A stretch of 64,000 nucleotides of DNA from JAJZNI01 sp035624785 (GCA_035624785.1 DASPQV010000043.1:93558-157557); one strand, 5' to 3'; shown: positions 34,061 to 44,679, numbered from the stretch's first letter. Numbers and translations are program-made. The notes: generated by a model from the sequence alone, not told the origin.

Positions 34061-34827
34061 GCCCTCTGGGTGGCACGCATGGGAGCCAGGGGGCGCCGCT
34101 CCCGGCGGGTCGGCTGCAGAGCCACGTCGGTGGCCTTGGGCAGGGGATGGGGGTAGCCGGCCTCGGCCAGCAGACGGAGCACGAGCGCCACGTCGAGCCC
34201 GATCACCGTGTCGACCCGTCCGCTCACCGCCTCGACCAGATCTCCGCCCAACCCCTGGACCGCGTAGGCCCCCGCCTTGTCCAGGGGTTCGCCGCTGGCC
34301 ACGTAGGCGACCAGCTCCGCATCCGAGAAGTCGCGCATCCTGACCAGGGACCGGGAGACCCCGAGACGCTCCGTCTCCGACCCCGCGACGACGACGCAGA
34401 CCCCGGTGAGCACGGTGTGCCGGGAGCCGCGGAGCTGAGCCAGCATCCGAAGCGCGACCTCCGGGGTGCCCGGCTTGCCGAGGGCCCCCCGCGGGCCGAC
34501 CACGACGGTGTCGCCGGCGACCACGAAGGTGCCCGACGTGACCTGGCCGGCGGCGGCGACGGCCTTCTGCCGAGCCGTGATCTGGCAGCCGAGGTCGGCG
34601 CAGACGCCGGCGGGCAGGGACGGGTCGGGAGGCGGTTCCACGACCGCGAACCGGATCCCAGCTCGGGTGAGCAACTCACGGCGCCGGGGACTCGCGGACG
34701 CAAGCACGATCCGCGCCTGCGGAGCCCTGGGGACCGGGACCGGCCTCCGGCGGTGAACCAGGAGCGGTGCCTCGACCTCCTCCCCCTGCTCCACCTTTCC
34801 GTGAGCCAGGTCCTGAGTCAAGTCCAT
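34057..34827 (-). CDS. maf: Maf-like nucleoside triphosphate pyrophosphatase
   Basis: 256 residues, with an N-terminal extension of ~45 against the usual ~200. It hydrolyses non-canonical or free NTPs (dTTP/UTP type) to monophosphates. Motifs: RIVLASASPRRRELL, FVVAGDTVVVGP, GSRHTVLTGV, and DKAGAYAVQGLGGDLVEAVSG with the catalytic Asp. ATG 34827 follows GGAGGGGGCGAGG. The lipoprotein gene is coupled to it by overlap, though no functional link is obvious. The 160 bp upstream hold a TAGCAT box (34877-34882, minus strand) that could be its -10. Confidence 0.9.
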   Translation of the reverse strand: MDLTQDLAHGKVEQGEEVEAPLLVHRRRPVPVPRAPQARIVLASASPRRRELLTRAGIRFAVVEPPPDPSLPAGVCADLGCQITARQKAVAAAGQVTSGTFVVAGDTVVVGPRGALGKPGTPEVALRMLAQLRGSRHTVLTGVCVVVAGSETERLGVSRSLVRMRDFSDAELVAYVASGEPLDKAGAYAVQGLGGDLVEAVSGRVDTVIGLDVALVLRLLAEAGYPHPLPKATDVALQPTRRERRPLAPMRATQRA

Positions 34828-34988
34828 CCTCGCCCCCTCCCCAGCCGCAGCGGCCAAACCTCGACAGCCCAGCTTGATGCTAACACCCGGCCGGACCCGC
34901 GCTCCGTTCTGGCGCCATTCTCGGGCTCAATTTCCCGAAAAACGCCGGGTCGGGGCACCCCCAGCAGGCTCCGGGATCACCGAGTGCC

Positions 34989-35693
34989 TCATAGGGCCAG
35001 GCCCAGCGCGACCGCGGCAGGGACGACCGCGAGCAGGCCGAGGAGGGGAAGGGCTGCGGTAACGACCGGCCGCAACACGCCGAGGAGGCCCGCGTAGGCC
35101 ATCGTCAGGGCGGCGCACAGGGCCGCCACGGCCGGGGGCGAGATACCTCCGAGGGGCGGCAACGCCGCTATCGACATCGCCAGGAGAGCGATGGCTCCGA
35201 CCAGCGCCGCCCGTCCGGCGCGTGAGGTCGCGGGGTCGAACGGCCGCACGACGGCCGGAAGGGCCAGCAGGATGGCTGCCACCGCCCAAGGGCGGGACGG
35301 GTCACGCGGGACCAGGGCGAGAATGCGAAGGTCGAGGGTCCGGGCCGGCGCCGCCAGGGCCAGCAGGGCAACCAACGCGGCCGCCGCGGCCACCCCACGG
35401 TGCCACTCCCACCTCGGTGAAGTACCCCAGGCGACACCAACCACCAGACCGAGCAGCAGGCCGACCAGGCTGACATCGATGGACTGGGTGGTGAGCGGCG
35501 ACCCGGGGAGGGCGAGCAGCCCGCAAGCCGCGACGGCAGCGAAGGCCGCCACCGAGTCGTTCACCCGAGCCGGCGCAGCACCCGGCGGCATGCGCCCCAA
35601 CCAGCAAGCCGCCAGCGCCGTCACCCCCGCGTAAGCGGCACCCGGGAAGACAGCCAGGGCGAGGAGGGCGCTCAGGGCGACCACCGGGTTCAC
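34989..35693 (-). CDS. Lysine-free multi-TM protein of a complex I-like membrane cluster (subunit 4)
   Basis: 234 residues, seven or eight TM helices, no lysine. I cannot assign it by sequence. The gene order and topology suggest a NuoH/HycD-like or short antiporter-like subunit. Segments: LLALAVFPGAAYAGVTALAA, SVAAFAAVAACGLLALPGSP, RPWAVAAILLALPAVVRPFD (short polar loop RPFDPATSRAGR) and IAALPPLGGISPPAVAALCA. The last resembles the ALPPLGGF-type turn of antiporter-like subunits. GTG 35693 overlaps the stop of the NuoN-like gene by 4 bp. It closes the four-gene cluster; a GGGG/CCCC stem with TTTTT at ~34940-34955 may end transcription. Confidence 0.6.
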   Translation of the reverse strand: MNPVVALSALLALAVFPGAAYAGVTALAACWLGRMPPGAAPARVNDSVAAFAAVAACGLLALPGSPLTTQSIDVSLVGLLLGLVVGVAWGTSPRWEWHRGVAAAAALVALLALAAPARTLDLRILALVPRDPSRPWAVAAILLALPAVVRPFDPATSRAGRAALVGAIALLAMSIAALPPLGGISPPAVAALCAALTMAYAGLLGVLRPVVTAALPLLGLLAVVPAAVALGLAL

Positions 35694-37069
35694 GCGTTGG
35701 CCCCGAAAACCAGATGAACCGCCACCATCGGCACCACTGCCAGAACGATGGCCGCGGCGCCCAGGGCCCAGGCGACGGCCACGTGGTGGAAGGGGCGGGC
35801 TCCCCCGGCCCGTGCCGCCGACGGTGACGCGGGTTCCGATCCCGGCTGCGCCAGCGCGGCCGGGGACGGGGCGTGGGCAACCGTCTCCGGCCGCGCCAGG
35901 GCTCGGATTCCAGCCAGGACCATGAGCCCCTCGGCGACCAGGCAGACGACCATCGCCGGGCCACTGAACCGGGCGCATCCCTCCAAGACCAGGAGCCGCC
36001 CCCAGAAAGAGGGCGCGGGCGGGATCCCGCTCAGGGCAAGCCAGAGCAGGCGGCGAGGCATGGCGAGCTCCGATCTCGGCTCCTGCAGGAGCACCGGTGC
36101 GGCGACCAGGTGGGCGAGGATGAGGACCAGGCCGCCCGCGACCGCGACCGGCTGAACGGTGCCGACGCCGACCGCCACCAGGGCGAGATCGCCGATGGCG
36201 AGCCTGCGATAGCGGCGCACACCCGGGAGCTCCCAGCCCGGGCTCCCCGAACCGGGACCGGTCTCGGGGCCGGGTGGCCGGGAGCCACCGGAGCGGAGCG
36301 CCTGGGCTCCCGCCCACAGGACGCTGAGAAGCCCGCAGGCGAGCAGGGTGTGCTGAAAGGCCTGCCGGCCGATCGCGGGCAGGCCTTGGGGGACCGCGAC
36401 GAAGGCGACCAGGAGGGCCGGGGCGAGGAGCAGCAGCCAGGTGGCGGCTTCGACGGGCTCGAGCCGTGACATCGCCCCGGCCGCCCAGCCCCCCAGGGGG
36501 ACGAGGGCCGTGATGGCAATCAGGCCGGTCACCAGCAGGGCGCCGACGAATCCGGCTGCTGGCGTGTTGGCGCCCTCCTGGGGGGTGACGGGGAGGAAGA
36601 TGGCGGCGGCGAGGAGAGCGGCCGCCCCGGTTCCGGCCACCCTGCCGGCGGCGAGCGTCGCCCGCCCGGGAGCCACCGCGATCCAGCGCAGGCTTAGGCC
36701 GCCGACAGCGAGCAGGACGGCAACCGCGAAGAGGAGCGGTGACCCTGCCCCGAGGAGGAGGACCGCCGCTCCCCCCACCACCCCGATGCCGGGCAGCTCG
36801 GGCCGCTCCCCAGGGTCGGAGAGCAGCAGGCAGAGCCAGAGGGCGACCGCCGCCGCCACCATCAGGCCGGCGGCCTCCCGGCTCAGCACCGGGGCCGCCC
36901 CGGAGAGGGGATTGGGGGTGTCGCCACTCTGGGAGGTGAGAAGGCAGAGAACGGCGAGGAGCGGCAACCCGCCGAGGCTGAGGGCGAGCCGAAAGCGGGG
37001 CCACCTACCGCTGGCCCCGGACAGGGCGGCCACGAGCAGCCAGAGACCGGCGAGCCATGTCACGCTCAT
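35690..37069 (-). CDS. Divergent NuoN/MrpD-like membrane protein without lysine (subunit 3)
   Basis: 459 residues and about 12-14 TM helices. The link to complex I/Mrp antiporter subunits rests on SGIPPAPSFWGRLLVLEG (family: SLAGIPP-x-GF-x-K), on YRRLAIGDLALVAVGVGTVQ (family: LAYSSIAQIGY) and on VPLGGWAAGAMSRLEPVEAA (family: PFH-x-WLPDA-x-x-x-AP). The conserved His of the last is Gly, the Lys of the following helix is absent, and the FWGK Lys is Arg. There is no lysine anywhere. It overlaps its neighbours by 4 bp at both ends. Probably a structural or electrically altered relative of a proton channel subunit. Confidence 0.6.
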   Translation of the reverse strand: MSVTWLAGLWLLVAALSGASGRWPRFRLALSLGGLPLLAVLCLLTSQSGDTPNPLSGAAPVLSREAAGLMVAAAVALWLCLLLSDPGERPELPGIGVVGGAAVLLLGAGSPLLFAVAVLLAVGGLSLRWIAVAPGRATLAAGRVAGTGAAALLAAAIFLPVTPQEGANTPAAGFVGALLVTGLIAITALVPLGGWAAGAMSRLEPVEAATWLLLLAPALLVAFVAVPQGLPAIGRQAFQHTLLACGLLSVLWAGAQALRSGGSRPPGPETGPGSGSPGWELPGVRRYRRLAIGDLALVAVGVGTVQPVAVAGGLVLILAHLVAAPVLLQEPRSELAMPRRLLWLALSGIPPAPSFWGRLLVLEGCARFSGPAMVVCLVAEGLMVLAGIRALARPETVAHAPSPAALAQPGSEPASPSAARAGGARPFHHVAVAWALGAAAIVLAVVPMVAVHLVFGANA

Positions 37070-37698
37070 CCCCTGGCCTCCACGGCGGTGCCCTGCCGGC
37101 GGCCCTCAAGCCATCCCTCGAAGGCGGCGGCGACGGGGGCCAGGGCGGCGATGCCGATGGCCGCCGGGAGGGGATCCCCGCCGCCCCGGAGCAACCAGCC
37201 GGCGCTGGTCGCCAGGGCGGCGGCAGCGACCCCCACGCCTAGGTCGGACACGCTGCGGGCGAGCAGCAGGCGCACCGCCCCGGCCGCGAACATCACGGCG
37301 ATGGGGAAGAGACGGCCCTCGACAACCGTGACTGACCCCACCGGCACGTTGAAGCTGACCCAGGACGCCGCCGGGACGGCGACGGCGGCGGCGGCGATGC
37401 GGACGCTGCGCGGCCCGAAGAGAGCCTCGGGCAACCGGACCAGGGAATGCCGCGGGTCGGGGCCGACGCGCTGATGAAGCCAGCTGCCCGCCCTGCCTCC
37501 AACCCATCCACCCACCCCGGCCAACGCCGCGGCCCCCAGCATCGCCAGCGCCGCCCAGCCCCCGCCGAACGCGGCCGCGTCGGGTGCAAGGCCGAGGGCA
37601 GCGGCAGACGAAGCGAGCACGACGGCCCAGCGCCGGTCGACCAGCACCACCACGACCACCGCGGCGAAGGCGATGACGTCAAGGGCGGGCTGGCTCAC
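37066..37698 (-). CDS. Membrane protein of the lysine-free cluster, HyfE-like position (subunit 2)
   Basis: 210 residues and about six TM helices, with no lysine. Not recognised by sequence. Its size and place between two antiporter-like genes match HyfE/HycD-type small subunits of hydrogenase-4 complexes, but the conserved acids expected of NuoK/HyfE cannot be confirmed. Segments: VIAFAAVVVVVLVDRRWAVV, SVRIAAAAVAVPAASWVSFN and GRLFPIAVMFAAGAVRLLLA. It starts 10 bp after the first subunit and overlaps the third by 4 bp. Confidence 0.5.
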   Translation of the reverse strand: MSQPALDVIAFAAVVVVVLVDRRWAVVLASSAAALGLAPDAAAFGGGWAALAMLGAAALAGVGGWVGGRAGSWLHQRVGPDPRHSLVRLPEALFGPRSVRIAAAAVAVPAASWVSFNVPVGSVTVVEGRLFPIAVMFAAGAVRLLLARSVSDLGVGVAAAALATSAGWLLRGGGDPLPAAIGIAALAPVAAAFEGWLEGRRQGTAVEARG

Positions 37699-37708
37699 GG
37701 CGCTCTCA

Positions 37709-39367
37709 TCACAGGAAGTGAGTCAGCAGGATGGCCAGGGCAGCAGTGGCCACCGCGAAGATCAGGCCAGGCTGGCCGACCAGCCAGCGGTCGGCACCGG
37801 CAAGAACGGAGCCGAATAGCCGCAGCGACGGGCCCGCCGAGCGGCGCAGCGGGACCAGGTAGAGCCAGGCGGGCCGAGACCGCTGGCGCGGTGGGCCCGG
37901 GCTGATGCTGGGCAGGGGCCGTCCGGCGACGAGGACTGTACAGGCGGCTCCGACCGCCAGCACGGCCAGGGCCAGGGTGAGGTAACCGCCGGGCCAGGAG
38001 GTCCCCGGTCCGCGCACGCTCATCAGATCCACGCTCGCCGGAGCGCCGTTCCCGGCCAGGCCGGTGAGCACGGTCTCGGCGACACCACCGGGAAGCAGCG
38101 CGGCGACGACACCGAGGACGAGCGGGGCGGCGATCAGGCTAAGACGGCTGCTCCCCGCTCCCGGGGAGGGGACGCCGAGGAGCTGGCGAGCCGAGCCCAG
38201 GGCCGCAGCCGCGGCAAGGGCGGCGGCGGCCCCCAGGACGGCGAGGAGCGGAAGGTAGGCGGGACCGGCGGAGGCCACGGTGCCAAGCTCCAACACCAGG
38301 GCCGTGGTGCCGAAGCCCACCGGCAGGCCCCCGACCGCCGCGAGCGCCAGCGCGCCCAGCCACCGTTCCCCCCGCCCCGTGACGTCGGCACGGCGCCAGG
38401 TGGCCGCTGCCAGAACCCCCAGCTCGAGGGCCAGGAGCCCGGTGACGAACCCGCCCGGGCCGCCGGGGAGGCCGGCCATGACGATTACCGGCCCTGCGGC
38501 GGCGACCAGAAGGGCCCGTGCCGCCCGCGGCGGCTCGACCTGCCATCGCCACGCCGCGGCGGCTCCGGTGACGGCCGCCAGGGCTCCGATCACGCTGAGC
38601 CAGATCGCCAGCCCGGGATCCGGGGACCCATCGAGCCCCCCCATCAGGCGGAGCAGAATCGCGCCACCGCAGGGCACCGCGCCGACGCTCAGCCAATCTC
38701 CCGGGGAGCGGTCCGTCGCCGTCCCGGGCCACCAACCCCCGGCGAGCAGCGAGGCAGCCCCAGCAAGTCCCCATGGAAAGGCTGCCGCGACCCCCAGGGC
38801 CGCCGGGGGGAGCGCATAGGGATCGCTGGTTCCCCTGGCCACCACCAGTTGAACCGCGGCTCCCAGGAGGGCCAATCCAAAGGCATGCTGGATGGCGAAG
38901 GCGGTGAGCGCACCTCGGCCGAGATGACCGCCCCGGGCGCGGATGACGAGGAGCCCGCCCAGGTTGGCGATCTCGGCGCCGGCGAAGAGGAGCACCGCGT
39001 TGCCGGCCATGGCGGCAACGCAGGCCCCCGCCGCGGTGAGCAGGACGGCGGCCTCCTCACCCGACCGGCGACCCGGCGCGGAGAGCGACAGGAGGGCTGC
39101 CACCAGCACAAAGATCGAGAGAGTGAGGCCGGGCTCGTCGGCCCGGAGGGTCAGAGGCACGCCGGGCACCACGGAGCCCAGTGATGGTGTCACCGGCCCG
39201 TTGACGGCGAGGACGGCCAGGTCGACCACTGCGCCAAGGGCGAGGGCGATCGCCAGGGCAGCGATGAAGAGCCGCGTTCTCCGACGCCGCGCGGGCATGA
39301 GCGCGGGCACCACGGCGCCGAGCAGCAGAAGCCCCACGACAAAGAGCGGGAGGTTGCCGATGGTCAC
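37709..39367 (-). CDS. Divergent NuoL/HyfB-like membrane protein without lysine (subunit 1)
   Basis: 552 residues and 14 or so TM helices. AVLLFAGAEIANLGGLLVI keeps the helix-5 Glu of NuoL/M/N. FAIQHAFGLALLGAAV stands where the family has AAlKYFllG, with no Lys. WWPGTATDRSPGDWLSVGA aligns by eye with WLPDAHxxAPTxxSxLLAG, but the His is gone, and AVPCGGAILLRLM replaces the LLKxGxYGLLR helix, again without Lys. The protein has no lysine at all. It leads the cluster and begins 58 bp after the zinc-ribbon gene. A proton-pumping role is doubtful. Confidence 0.6.
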   Translation of the reverse strand: MTIGNLPLFVVGLLLLGAVVPALMPARRRRTRLFIAALAIALALGAVVDLAVLAVNGPVTPSLGSVVPGVPLTLRADEPGLTLSIFVLVAALLSLSAPGRRSGEEAAVLLTAAGACVAAMAGNAVLLFAGAEIANLGGLLVIRARGGHLGRGALTAFAIQHAFGLALLGAAVQLVVARGTSDPYALPPAALGVAAAFPWGLAGAASLLAGGWWPGTATDRSPGDWLSVGAVPCGGAILLRLMGGLDGSPDPGLAIWLSVIGALAAVTGAAAAWRWQVEPPRAARALLVAAAGPVIVMAGLPGGPGGFVTGLLALELGVLAAATWRRADVTGRGERWLGALALAAVGGLPVGFGTTALVLELGTVASAGPAYLPLLAVLGAAAALAAAAALGSARQLLGVPSPGAGSSRLSLIAAPLVLGVVAALLPGGVAETVLTGLAGNGAPASVDLMSVRGPGTSWPGGYLTLALAVLAVGAACTVLVAGRPLPSISPGPPRQRSRPAWLYLVPLRRSAGPSLRLFGSVLAGADRWLVGQPGLIFAVATAALAILLTHFL

Positions 39368-39425
39368 GTGCGGGGAGGCCTCTGCACAGCTCTGGGCGGC
39401 GCTAACGCCCCGGCGCCAAGGGCAC

Positions 39426-39917
39426 TCAGCGGGATGCGGAGCGAGGGTGGGCCTGGGGCAGGCTCTGGACGCCCACCTCCGACGCGCAATACGGACACAC
39501 CGGCCAGCCCAGTCTCAGGGTCCGCTCGCAGACGCCGCAGCGCCGCGCGAACTGGGTGCGGCAGTACGGACAGATTACGAAGTCCTCCTCGATGTCCCGT
39601 CCGCAGGTGGGGCAGGGCCTGATCTCCGGGCCGCTGGCAGCCGGCTCATGGAGCAGCTGCTCCTCGAGGGCGAGCGATCGCTCCTCGTCGAGGGTTCGGG
39701 GCGGCCTGATCACCAGATAGATGAGCGCTCCCAGGAAGGGCGGGATGAATGCCAGCAGGAACGCGAAGATGGCGAAGAGGATGGAGGGAGAGCGGCGCCG
39801 CGCGTCCCGGACCACGTTGTAGGCAACCCCCACCGCCAGCAGGGCGAAGTAAAGGATGAGGAGGACGACACCGAGGTAGATCAGCGTCTGGCTGCTGAAG
39901 GCGGCGAGCATGCTCAC
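39426..39917 (-). CDS. Two-TM protein with C-terminal double zinc ribbon
   Basis: 163 residues. TM helices at about 12-32 and 45-68 (FAIFAFLLAFIPPFLGALIY), then a cytosolic part with two zinc ribbons: CPTCGRDIEEDFVICPYC and CGVCERTLRLGWPVCPYC. Double zinc ribbons of this type (DZR) occur in many membrane or regulatory proteins, and bind partners and not DNA in most known cases. GTG 39917 overlaps the valS stop by 4 bp. It may link valS to the cluster downstream only by position. Confidence 0.8.
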   Translation of the reverse strand: MSMLAAFSSQTLIYLGVVLLILYFALLAVGVAYNVVRDARRRSPSILFAIFAFLLAFIPPFLGALIYLVIRPPRTLDEERSLALEEQLLHEPAASGPEIRPCPTCGRDIEEDFVICPYCRTQFARRCGVCERTLRLGWPVCPYCASEVGVQSLPQAHPRSASR

Positions 39918-42535
39918 ACCCCCGGCCCGAGGCGGCGTCGGAGCGCCTCGGCCTGGCGCGCGGCCTCGTCGAGGCGCTGCTGGGTGCCAGCCACCACACC
40001 GGCCGGCGCGTGATCGCGGAACCCGGGATCGCTGAGCCGGGCGTGGAGCCTTGCCGCCTGGGACTCGAGGTCGGCAAGCTGGCGGCGGAGCCGCTCCTCG
40101 CCCGCCCCCGAGGGCAGGTGCAGCTCGGCCTCGAGACCGCCGCTGACGATCACCTGGGCGGGCCCATCGGCGGAGGGGACCACCCGCACCCTGACCAGCG
40201 CCTCGAGAACCCGCCGGCGGTCGTCGGCGCTCAGCTCATGGCCGCCGCCGCGGACGACGACAGGGTGCCGGGTGGGATCGGAGGCGCTGATACCGGCCTC
40301 CTGCCGCCGTGCCCGGAGAGCACGGACCAACTCCATGAGCTCGTCGATGGCGGCTTGCTCCCCGGCGTGGGCGGGATCCGACCAGCCGCTGTCGAGCTGC
40401 GGCCAGTCACGGAGCTGGAGTGAAGGGGCGGCATCGGGAAGCCGCTGGGCACACTCCTCGGTCACGAAGGGCATGAAGGGGTGGAGCAGGCGGAGCATGG
40501 CATCGAGGGTGCCGACGGCGGTGGCCGCCGCCGCCGCTCGGCTCGGCGGTGAGACGCCGTCCTCGAGCCGCACCTTCACGATCTCCATGTAGTCCGAGCA
40601 GAAATCCTGCCAGATCGCGCTGTACAGCCGTTCCACCGCGTCGTGGAATCGATACTGGGAGATGGCCTGGTCGACGGCCTGGAGGGTGTCGGCAAGACGG
40701 CCGAGGATCCAGCGATCCTCGGGCAGAAGCGCTCGAGGTGGAAGGCCTGAGGGAGCCGAGGGGATGCTCTCGCCGTCGCCGAGTCGAGAGACCAGGAGCC
40801 GGGTCACGTTCCAGATCTTGTTGGCGAACTTCTGGAAGCTGGCCACCCGCTCCTCGTCGAAGCGCTGATCCTGACCGCTGGTCCCCACCGCCGCCGCCCA
40901 AGCACGGATGGCATCGGCTCCGTAGCGTCCGATGATCTCGAGGGGATCCACCACGTTGCCGCGGGACTTGGACATTCGGCTGCCGTCCCGGGCCAGGATG
41001 GTGGACGTGATAAGGACATCGCTGAAGGGCTTGCTGCCGGTGAAGCGAAGCCCGACCATGATCATCCGGGCGACCCAGAGAAAGATGATCTCCCGGGCCG
41101 TGGTCAACACCTCGGTGGGATAGAAGCGGCTCAGCTCGGGAGTCTCGTCGGGCCACCCGAAGATGGCGAACGGCCACAGGGCGCTCGAGAACCAGGTGTC
41201 GAGGACGTCGGGATCATGGCGCAGCTCGGTGCTGCCGCATGAGGGGCAGGCGGAAGGCGGCTCGACCCAGGCGAAGCGGTGCCCATTGGCGCAGGTGCTC
41301 ACTGGGATGGCGTGACCCAGCCAGATCTGGCGGCTGATGCACCAGTCGCGGATGCCGCGCATCCAGCCGAGGTAGAAGTCGGTGTAGCGCTGCGGATGGA
41401 AGCGGATCGCGCCGCTCTCCACGGCACCGATGGCGGGGGCCGCCAGGTCGGCCATCCGGACCCACCACTGTTCGCTGACCAGGGGTTCGACGACATGATG
41501 GCAGCGCTCACAGTGCCCGACCTCGTGAACGTAGGGCTCCTCGGCGACCACCGCCCCCAGCTCATCGAGGGCCTGGGTGACCTCGCGGCGGGCACGCTCG
41601 ACGGTGAGGCCGTGGAAGCGGGGCAGCTCGGGAACGTCCATGGTCCCGTCGGGGGCGATGACGCTGATGATGGGAAGGCCGTGCCGGGTCCCGATCTCGT
41701 AGTCGGTGGGATCGTGTCCCGGCGTCACCTTGAGGGCCCCGGTCCCGAAGTCGAGCAGCACGGCGGAGTCACCGATCACCGGCACCCGCCGGCCGGTCAG
41801 CGGCAGGGTGGCCCACCGTCCGATGAGATGGCGGTGACGCGGATCCTCGGGGTTGACCGCGACCGCGGTGTCACCCAGCATCGTCTCCGGGCGCACCGTC
41901 GCGACCACCACGTCTCCGCCGCCTTCGAGCGGATAGCGCAGGTGGGTCAGCAGGTCCTGGTGCTCGATGTGCTCCACCTCCTCGTCACTGATGGCGCTGC
42001 GGTCGTGGGGGCACCAGTTGACGATGCGGGGGCCCCGGTAGATCAGGCCCTGGTCGAAGAGCGCCTTGAAGACGGTGCGGATGGCCCGGACGTAACCGGC
42101 GTCGAGGGTGAAGCGGGACCGCGCCCAGTCGCAGCTGAAGCCGAGCCGCCGCATCTGCTCGTAGATGCGACCACCACACTCCTCGTACCAGGCATCTACC
42201 CGAGCCTGGAACGCCTCGCGGCCCACCGCCTCCTTGGAGGTGCCCTCGGCGAGCAGCTGGCGCTCGATGACGGCGTTGGTGGCGATGGCTGCGTGGTCGG
42301 TGCCGGGGCACCACTCGACCTCGTACCCCCTCATCCGCCGGTGGCGGATCAGGGAGTCCTGGACCGACCCCCCCATGGCGTGGCCCATGTGCAGGGGCGC
42401 GGTGATGTTGGGGGGCGGCAGGGCGATGGTGAAGGGGGGTCGCGGCGAGGCGGGATCGGCGTGGCTGATCGCCAGCTCCTCCCAGCGCCGGCTCCAGCGG
42501 ACCTCGACGGAGGACGCGTCGAACTGCTTGTCCAT
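39914..42535 (-). CDS. valS: Valyl-tRNA synthetase
   Basis: 873 residues. It charges tRNA-Val and edits misactivated Thr. Class I motifs: PPPNITAPLHMGHAMGG (HIGH) and GSRMSKSRGNVVDPLE (KMSKS). Other landmarks are WCPGTDHAAIATNAVIERQL, RGPRIVNWCPHDRSAISDEE, and the editing-domain segment GDTAVAVNPEDPRH. The C-terminal coiled coil (ERLRRQLADLESQAARLHAR) is present. It is one length with bacterial ValS. ATG 42535 is 11 nt after TATACT with no Shine-Dalgarno. No T-box-like leader is seen, as the 5' gap is only 143 bp. Confidence 0.97.
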   Translation of the reverse strand: MDKQFDASSVEVRWSRRWEELAISHADPASPRPPFTIALPPPNITAPLHMGHAMGGSVQDSLIRHRRMRGYEVEWCPGTDHAAIATNAVIERQLLAEGTSKEAVGREAFQARVDAWYEECGGRIYEQMRRLGFSCDWARSRFTLDAGYVRAIRTVFKALFDQGLIYRGPRIVNWCPHDRSAISDEEVEHIEHQDLLTHLRYPLEGGGDVVVATVRPETMLGDTAVAVNPEDPRHRHLIGRWATLPLTGRRVPVIGDSAVLLDFGTGALKVTPGHDPTDYEIGTRHGLPIISVIAPDGTMDVPELPRFHGLTVERARREVTQALDELGAVVAEEPYVHEVGHCERCHHVVEPLVSEQWWVRMADLAAPAIGAVESGAIRFHPQRYTDFYLGWMRGIRDWCISRQIWLGHAIPVSTCANGHRFAWVEPPSACPSCGSTELRHDPDVLDTWFSSALWPFAIFGWPDETPELSRFYPTEVLTTAREIIFLWVARMIMVGLRFTGSKPFSDVLITSTILARDGSRMSKSRGNVVDPLEIIGRYGADAIRAWAAAVGTSGQDQRFDEERVASFQKFANKIWNVTRLLVSRLGDGESIPSAPSGLPPRALLPEDRWILGRLADTLQAVDQAISQYRFHDAVERLYSAIWQDFCSDYMEIVKVRLEDGVSPPSRAAAAATAVGTLDAMLRLLHPFMPFVTEECAQRLPDAAPSLQLRDWPQLDSGWSDPAHAGEQAAIDELMELVRALRARRQEAGISASDPTRHPVVVRGGGHELSADDRRRVLEALVRVRVVPSADGPAQVIVSGGLEAELHLPSGAGEERLRRQLADLESQAARLHARLSDPGFRDHAPAGVVAGTQQRLDEAARQAEALRRRLGPGV

Positions 42536-42546
42536 GGGTGGCCCCG

Positions 42547-42552
42547 AGTATA
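42547..42552 (-). promoter_or_regulatory. -10 box TATACT of valS
   Basis: TATACT ends 11 nt before the valS ATG. A start site some 7 nt later gives a leader of 4-5 nt. No -35 element is seen. Confidence 0.42.
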
Positions 42553-42642
42553 TGGGGCGGGCACGGGGTTGCTGGCCGGCGGACCCGAGCCCGAGCTGCC
42601 GGCCACGGGGCACCCGGAGCACCTCCGACCGGCCGGGGCGAG

Positions 42643-42662
42643 CCCGGCCGGCAAGCGCCGGG
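42643..42662. terminator. GC hairpin between clpX and valS
   Basis: CCCGGC and GCCGGG with an 8-nt loop, 17 bp past the clpX stop. No T tract. Weak evidence for a terminator. Confidence 0.25.
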
Positions 42663-42678
42663 TGGGGCCCGGCCGCCG

Positions 42679-43962
<1,284 letters not shown>

Positions 43963-43986
43963 CTGCTCGCCCCGCGTGCCGCCTCC

Positions 43987-44679
43987 CTAGCGGGTGGCGG
44001 CGCCACCCCCCGCCTCCGGCCCGCCCCCCGAATCACCACGGGGAAGGGCCCCGCCGTTGCTGCTGACCCGCGGCGCCGAGCCGTCGCCGCCGCTCTTGGC
44101 CCGGGCCTGGATGATCTCGTCGATCAGGCCGTAGTCCTTGGCCTCCTCGGGGCTCATGAAGAAGTCGCGGTCGGAGTCCCGGGTGATGACGTCGATCGGC
44201 TTCCCGGTGTGGTGGGCCAGGATCTCGTCGAGACGGCGCCGGACCCTGAGCACCTCCTGGGCGTGAATCTGGATGTCCGCCGCCTGCCCGCTGAAGCCGC
44301 CCGAGGGCTGGTGGATCAGGATGCGGGTGTTGGGTAGGGAGTAGCGGAGCCCGGGAGCACCGCCGGCGAGGAGCACCGCGGCCATCGACGCCGCCATGCC
44401 CATGCAGATCGTGCCCACCCGGGGTTCGACGTACTGCATGGTGTCGTAGACGGCGAGGCCGGCGTAGACCGAGCCTCCTGGGGAGTTGATGTAGAGCCAG
44501 ATGTCCTTCTCGGGGTCCTCGCCGGCCAGGAAGAGAAGCTGAGCCATGACCACGTTGGCGACCTGGTCGTCGATGGGCGTCCCGATGAAGATGATCCGGT
44601 CCTTGAGGAGGCGGGAGTAGATGTCCATCCCGCGTTCTCCCCGGTTGGTCGTCTCGATGACATAGGGGATTAGGGTCAT
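43987..44679 (-). CDS. clpP: ClpP protease subunit
   Basis: 230 residues from ATG 44679. Catalytic Ser in MGMAASMAAVLLAGG, His in ILIHQPSGG and Asp in ITRDSDRDFFM, in normal order. INSPGGSVYAGLAVYDTMQY gives the oxyanion Gly pair. The C-terminus is ~30 residues longer than in E. coli and Gly/Ser/Pro rich. It forms tetradecamers with ClpX as ATPase partner. The ATG is 9 nt after TATACT. Confidence 0.97.
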   Translation of the reverse strand: MTLIPYVIETTNRGERGMDIYSRLLKDRIIFIGTPIDDQVANVVMAQLLFLAGEDPEKDIWLYINSPGGSVYAGLAVYDTMQYVEPRVGTICMGMAASMAAVLLAGGAPGLRYSLPNTRILIHQPSGGFSGQAADIQIHAQEVLRVRRRLDEILAHHTGKPIDVITRDSDRDFFMSPEEAKDYGLIDEIIQARAKSGGDGSAPRVSSNGGALPRGDSGGGPEAGGGAATR

